Source: Curvibacter microcysteis (GTDB lineage Bacteria; Pseudomonadota; Gammaproteobacteria; Burkholderiales; Burkholderiaceae_C). From it: a stretch of 64,000 nt of DNA. The position numbers and the translations under genes were made by a program. Shown here piece after piece: positions 63,348-64,000 of the stretch. Location of the stretch: the NCBI RefSeq assembly GCF_028649435.1, contig NZ_JAQSIN010000003.1; one strand, 5' to 3'. Under the pieces are notes generated by a model, which was given only the letters and a program-made list of their open reading frames with translations, searched no databases and had not been told where the DNA came from. Every line of letters starts with the position of its first letter. Within the stretch, counting starts at the first letter, position 1.

Positions 63348-64000
63348 ATGAGCACCTTGCTGCTGCGCCACGCGCGCTGCGTGGCCACGCTGGACGCGCA
63401 GCGCCGCGAGCTGACCGACACCTCGATCTTCATCCGCGACCACCGCATCGAGGCCATGGGCCCGGCCCACGACTTGCCTGCTGAGGCCGATGAGGTGCTC
63501 GACCTGTCGGGCTGCCTGGTCACGCCGGGCCTGGTCAACACCCACCACCACATGTACCAGTCGCTGACCCGGGCCATCCCCGCGGTGCAGGACGCGGAGT
63601 TGTTCTCCTGGCTGCGTGGCCTGTACCCGATCTGGGCTGGCCTGACGCCCGAGATGGTGCAGGTCTCCACCCAGGTCGCCATGGCCGAGCTGCTGCTCAG
63701 TGGTTGCACCACCAGCAGCGACCACCTCTACATCTACCCCAATGGCGTGCGCCTGGACGACAGCATCGAAGCGGCCCAGCAGATCGGCATGCGCTTTGTC
63801 GCCACGCGCGGCAGCATGAGCGTGGGTCAGTCGCAGGGCGGCTTGCCGCCCGACGTGGTGGTTGAGCGCGAAGACGCCATCCTGCGCGACACCCAGCGCC
63901 TGATCGAGACCTGGCACGACGCCCGCCACGGGGCCATGGTGCAGGTGGCGGTGGCGCCGTGTTCGCCCTTCAGCGTGAGCCGCGACCTGATGCGCGAATC
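63348..64000 (+). CDS. guanine / 8-oxoguanine deaminase-type amidohydrolase (3' end outside window)
   Basis: The first 217 residues of a metal-dependent amidohydrolase, cut by the right edge. It starts ATG AGC ACC at 63348, seven bases after puuD. The metal motif HHH is in VNTHHHMYQSLTRA. TRGSMSVGQSQGGLPPD matches the 8-oxoguanine deaminase/AtzB-like branch. It would deaminate guanine or 8-oxoguanine to xanthine or urate, feeding PuuD. The specificity is inference. Confidence 0.85.
   Translation, partial: MSTLLLRHARCVATLDAQRRELTDTSIFIRDHRIEAMGPAHDLPAEADEVLDLSGCLVTPGLVNTHHHMYQSLTRAIPAVQDAELFSWLRGLYPIWAGLTPEMVQVSTQVAMAELLLSGCTTSSDHLYIYPNGVRLDDSIEAAQQIGMRFVATRGSMSVGQSQGGLPPDVVVEREDAILRDTQRLIETWHDARHGAMVQVAVAPCSPFSVSRDLMRE

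Noticed and set aside
63276..63929. Minus-strand open frame opposite the guanine deaminase start
   Set aside because: The plus-strand frame has the amidohydrolase metal motif and family sequence. The minus frame has none.

Overview
The window is a GC-rich (about two thirds G+C by eye) chromosomal segment of a heterotrophic beta-proteobacterium. Gene content and order point to Burkholderiales, most likely Comamonadaceae: an urtABCDE urea transporter, monomeric NADP-isocitrate dehydrogenase, a FadN-type beta-oxidation enzyme, the rph-rdgB-hemW block, and membrane cytochrome-type urate oxidase. This assignment is inference; no rRNA or tRNA gene is present to confirm it. No mobile element, phage gene or CRISPR array was seen.

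Region 1 (1-5700) holds regulators and small metabolic genes: a LacI-type regulator cut by the left edge, a DUF962/Mpo1-like membrane protein, a Crp/Fnr regulator overlapping tail-to-tail with a LysR regulator that is divergent from an SDR oxidoreductase, and a MarR regulator divergent from a siderophore-interacting flavoprotein with two matching palindromes between them. Region 2 (5800-15400) is a fatty-acid degradation locus: TetR regulator, acyl-CoA dehydrogenase, DUF2147 protein, FadN-type hydroxyacyl-CoA dehydrogenase/enoyl-CoA hydratase, DUF4442 thioesterase, thiolase, a tandem 137-bp repeat block, a second thioesterase and an enoyl-CoA hydratase. Region 3 (15400-24100) is housekeeping: yicC, a Ser/Thr kinase and PP2C phosphatase pair, rph, rdgB, hemW, a DUF2177 protein and icd. 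Region 4 (24100-31100) holds a Baeyer-Villiger-type monooxygenase, glutamate dehydrogenase, an N-acyl amino acid synthase-like acyltransferase and a large GGDEF/EAL protein.

Region 5 (31100-64000) is mostly nitrogen scavenging from purines and urea. urtABCDE imports urea. It is convergent with a four-gene operon (substrate-binding protein, 2OG/Fe(II) oxygenase, VOC protein, ureD). That operon is divergent from a second 2OG/Fe(II) oxygenase, which is convergent with a complete NMT1-type ABC transporter operon. The NADP malic enzyme maeB follows. A urate/xanthine-type NCS2 permease, two GntR/FCD regulators, a chemoreceptor and a C4-dicarboxylate carrier come next, then a leftward operon: GntR, puuE allantoinase, UraD-allantoate amidohydrolase fusion, M20 hydrolase, truC. 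On the right are uraH (5-hydroxyisourate hydrolase), xdhC, puuD (cytochrome c-linked urate oxidase) and the start of a guanine/8-oxoguanine deaminase. Together these encode guanine/xanthine/urate uptake and conversion through hydroxyisourate, OHCU, allantoin and allantoate towards urea, ammonia and glyoxylate. Xanthine dehydrogenase and urease structural genes are not in the window.

The strongest unexplained structure is regulatory. The palindrome AAGTGTATACACTT, or a close form, occurs three times, each time in front of a purine-catabolism transcription unit (permease; GntR/puuE and uraH; puuD). This suggests a local GntR regulon. The two divergent oxygenase units carry the same two sequence boxes in inverted copies. 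One ABC-transporter gene has its ribosome binding site inside a perfect 8-bp hairpin. Three distant terminators share the tail T5-6 CATGGGCG.
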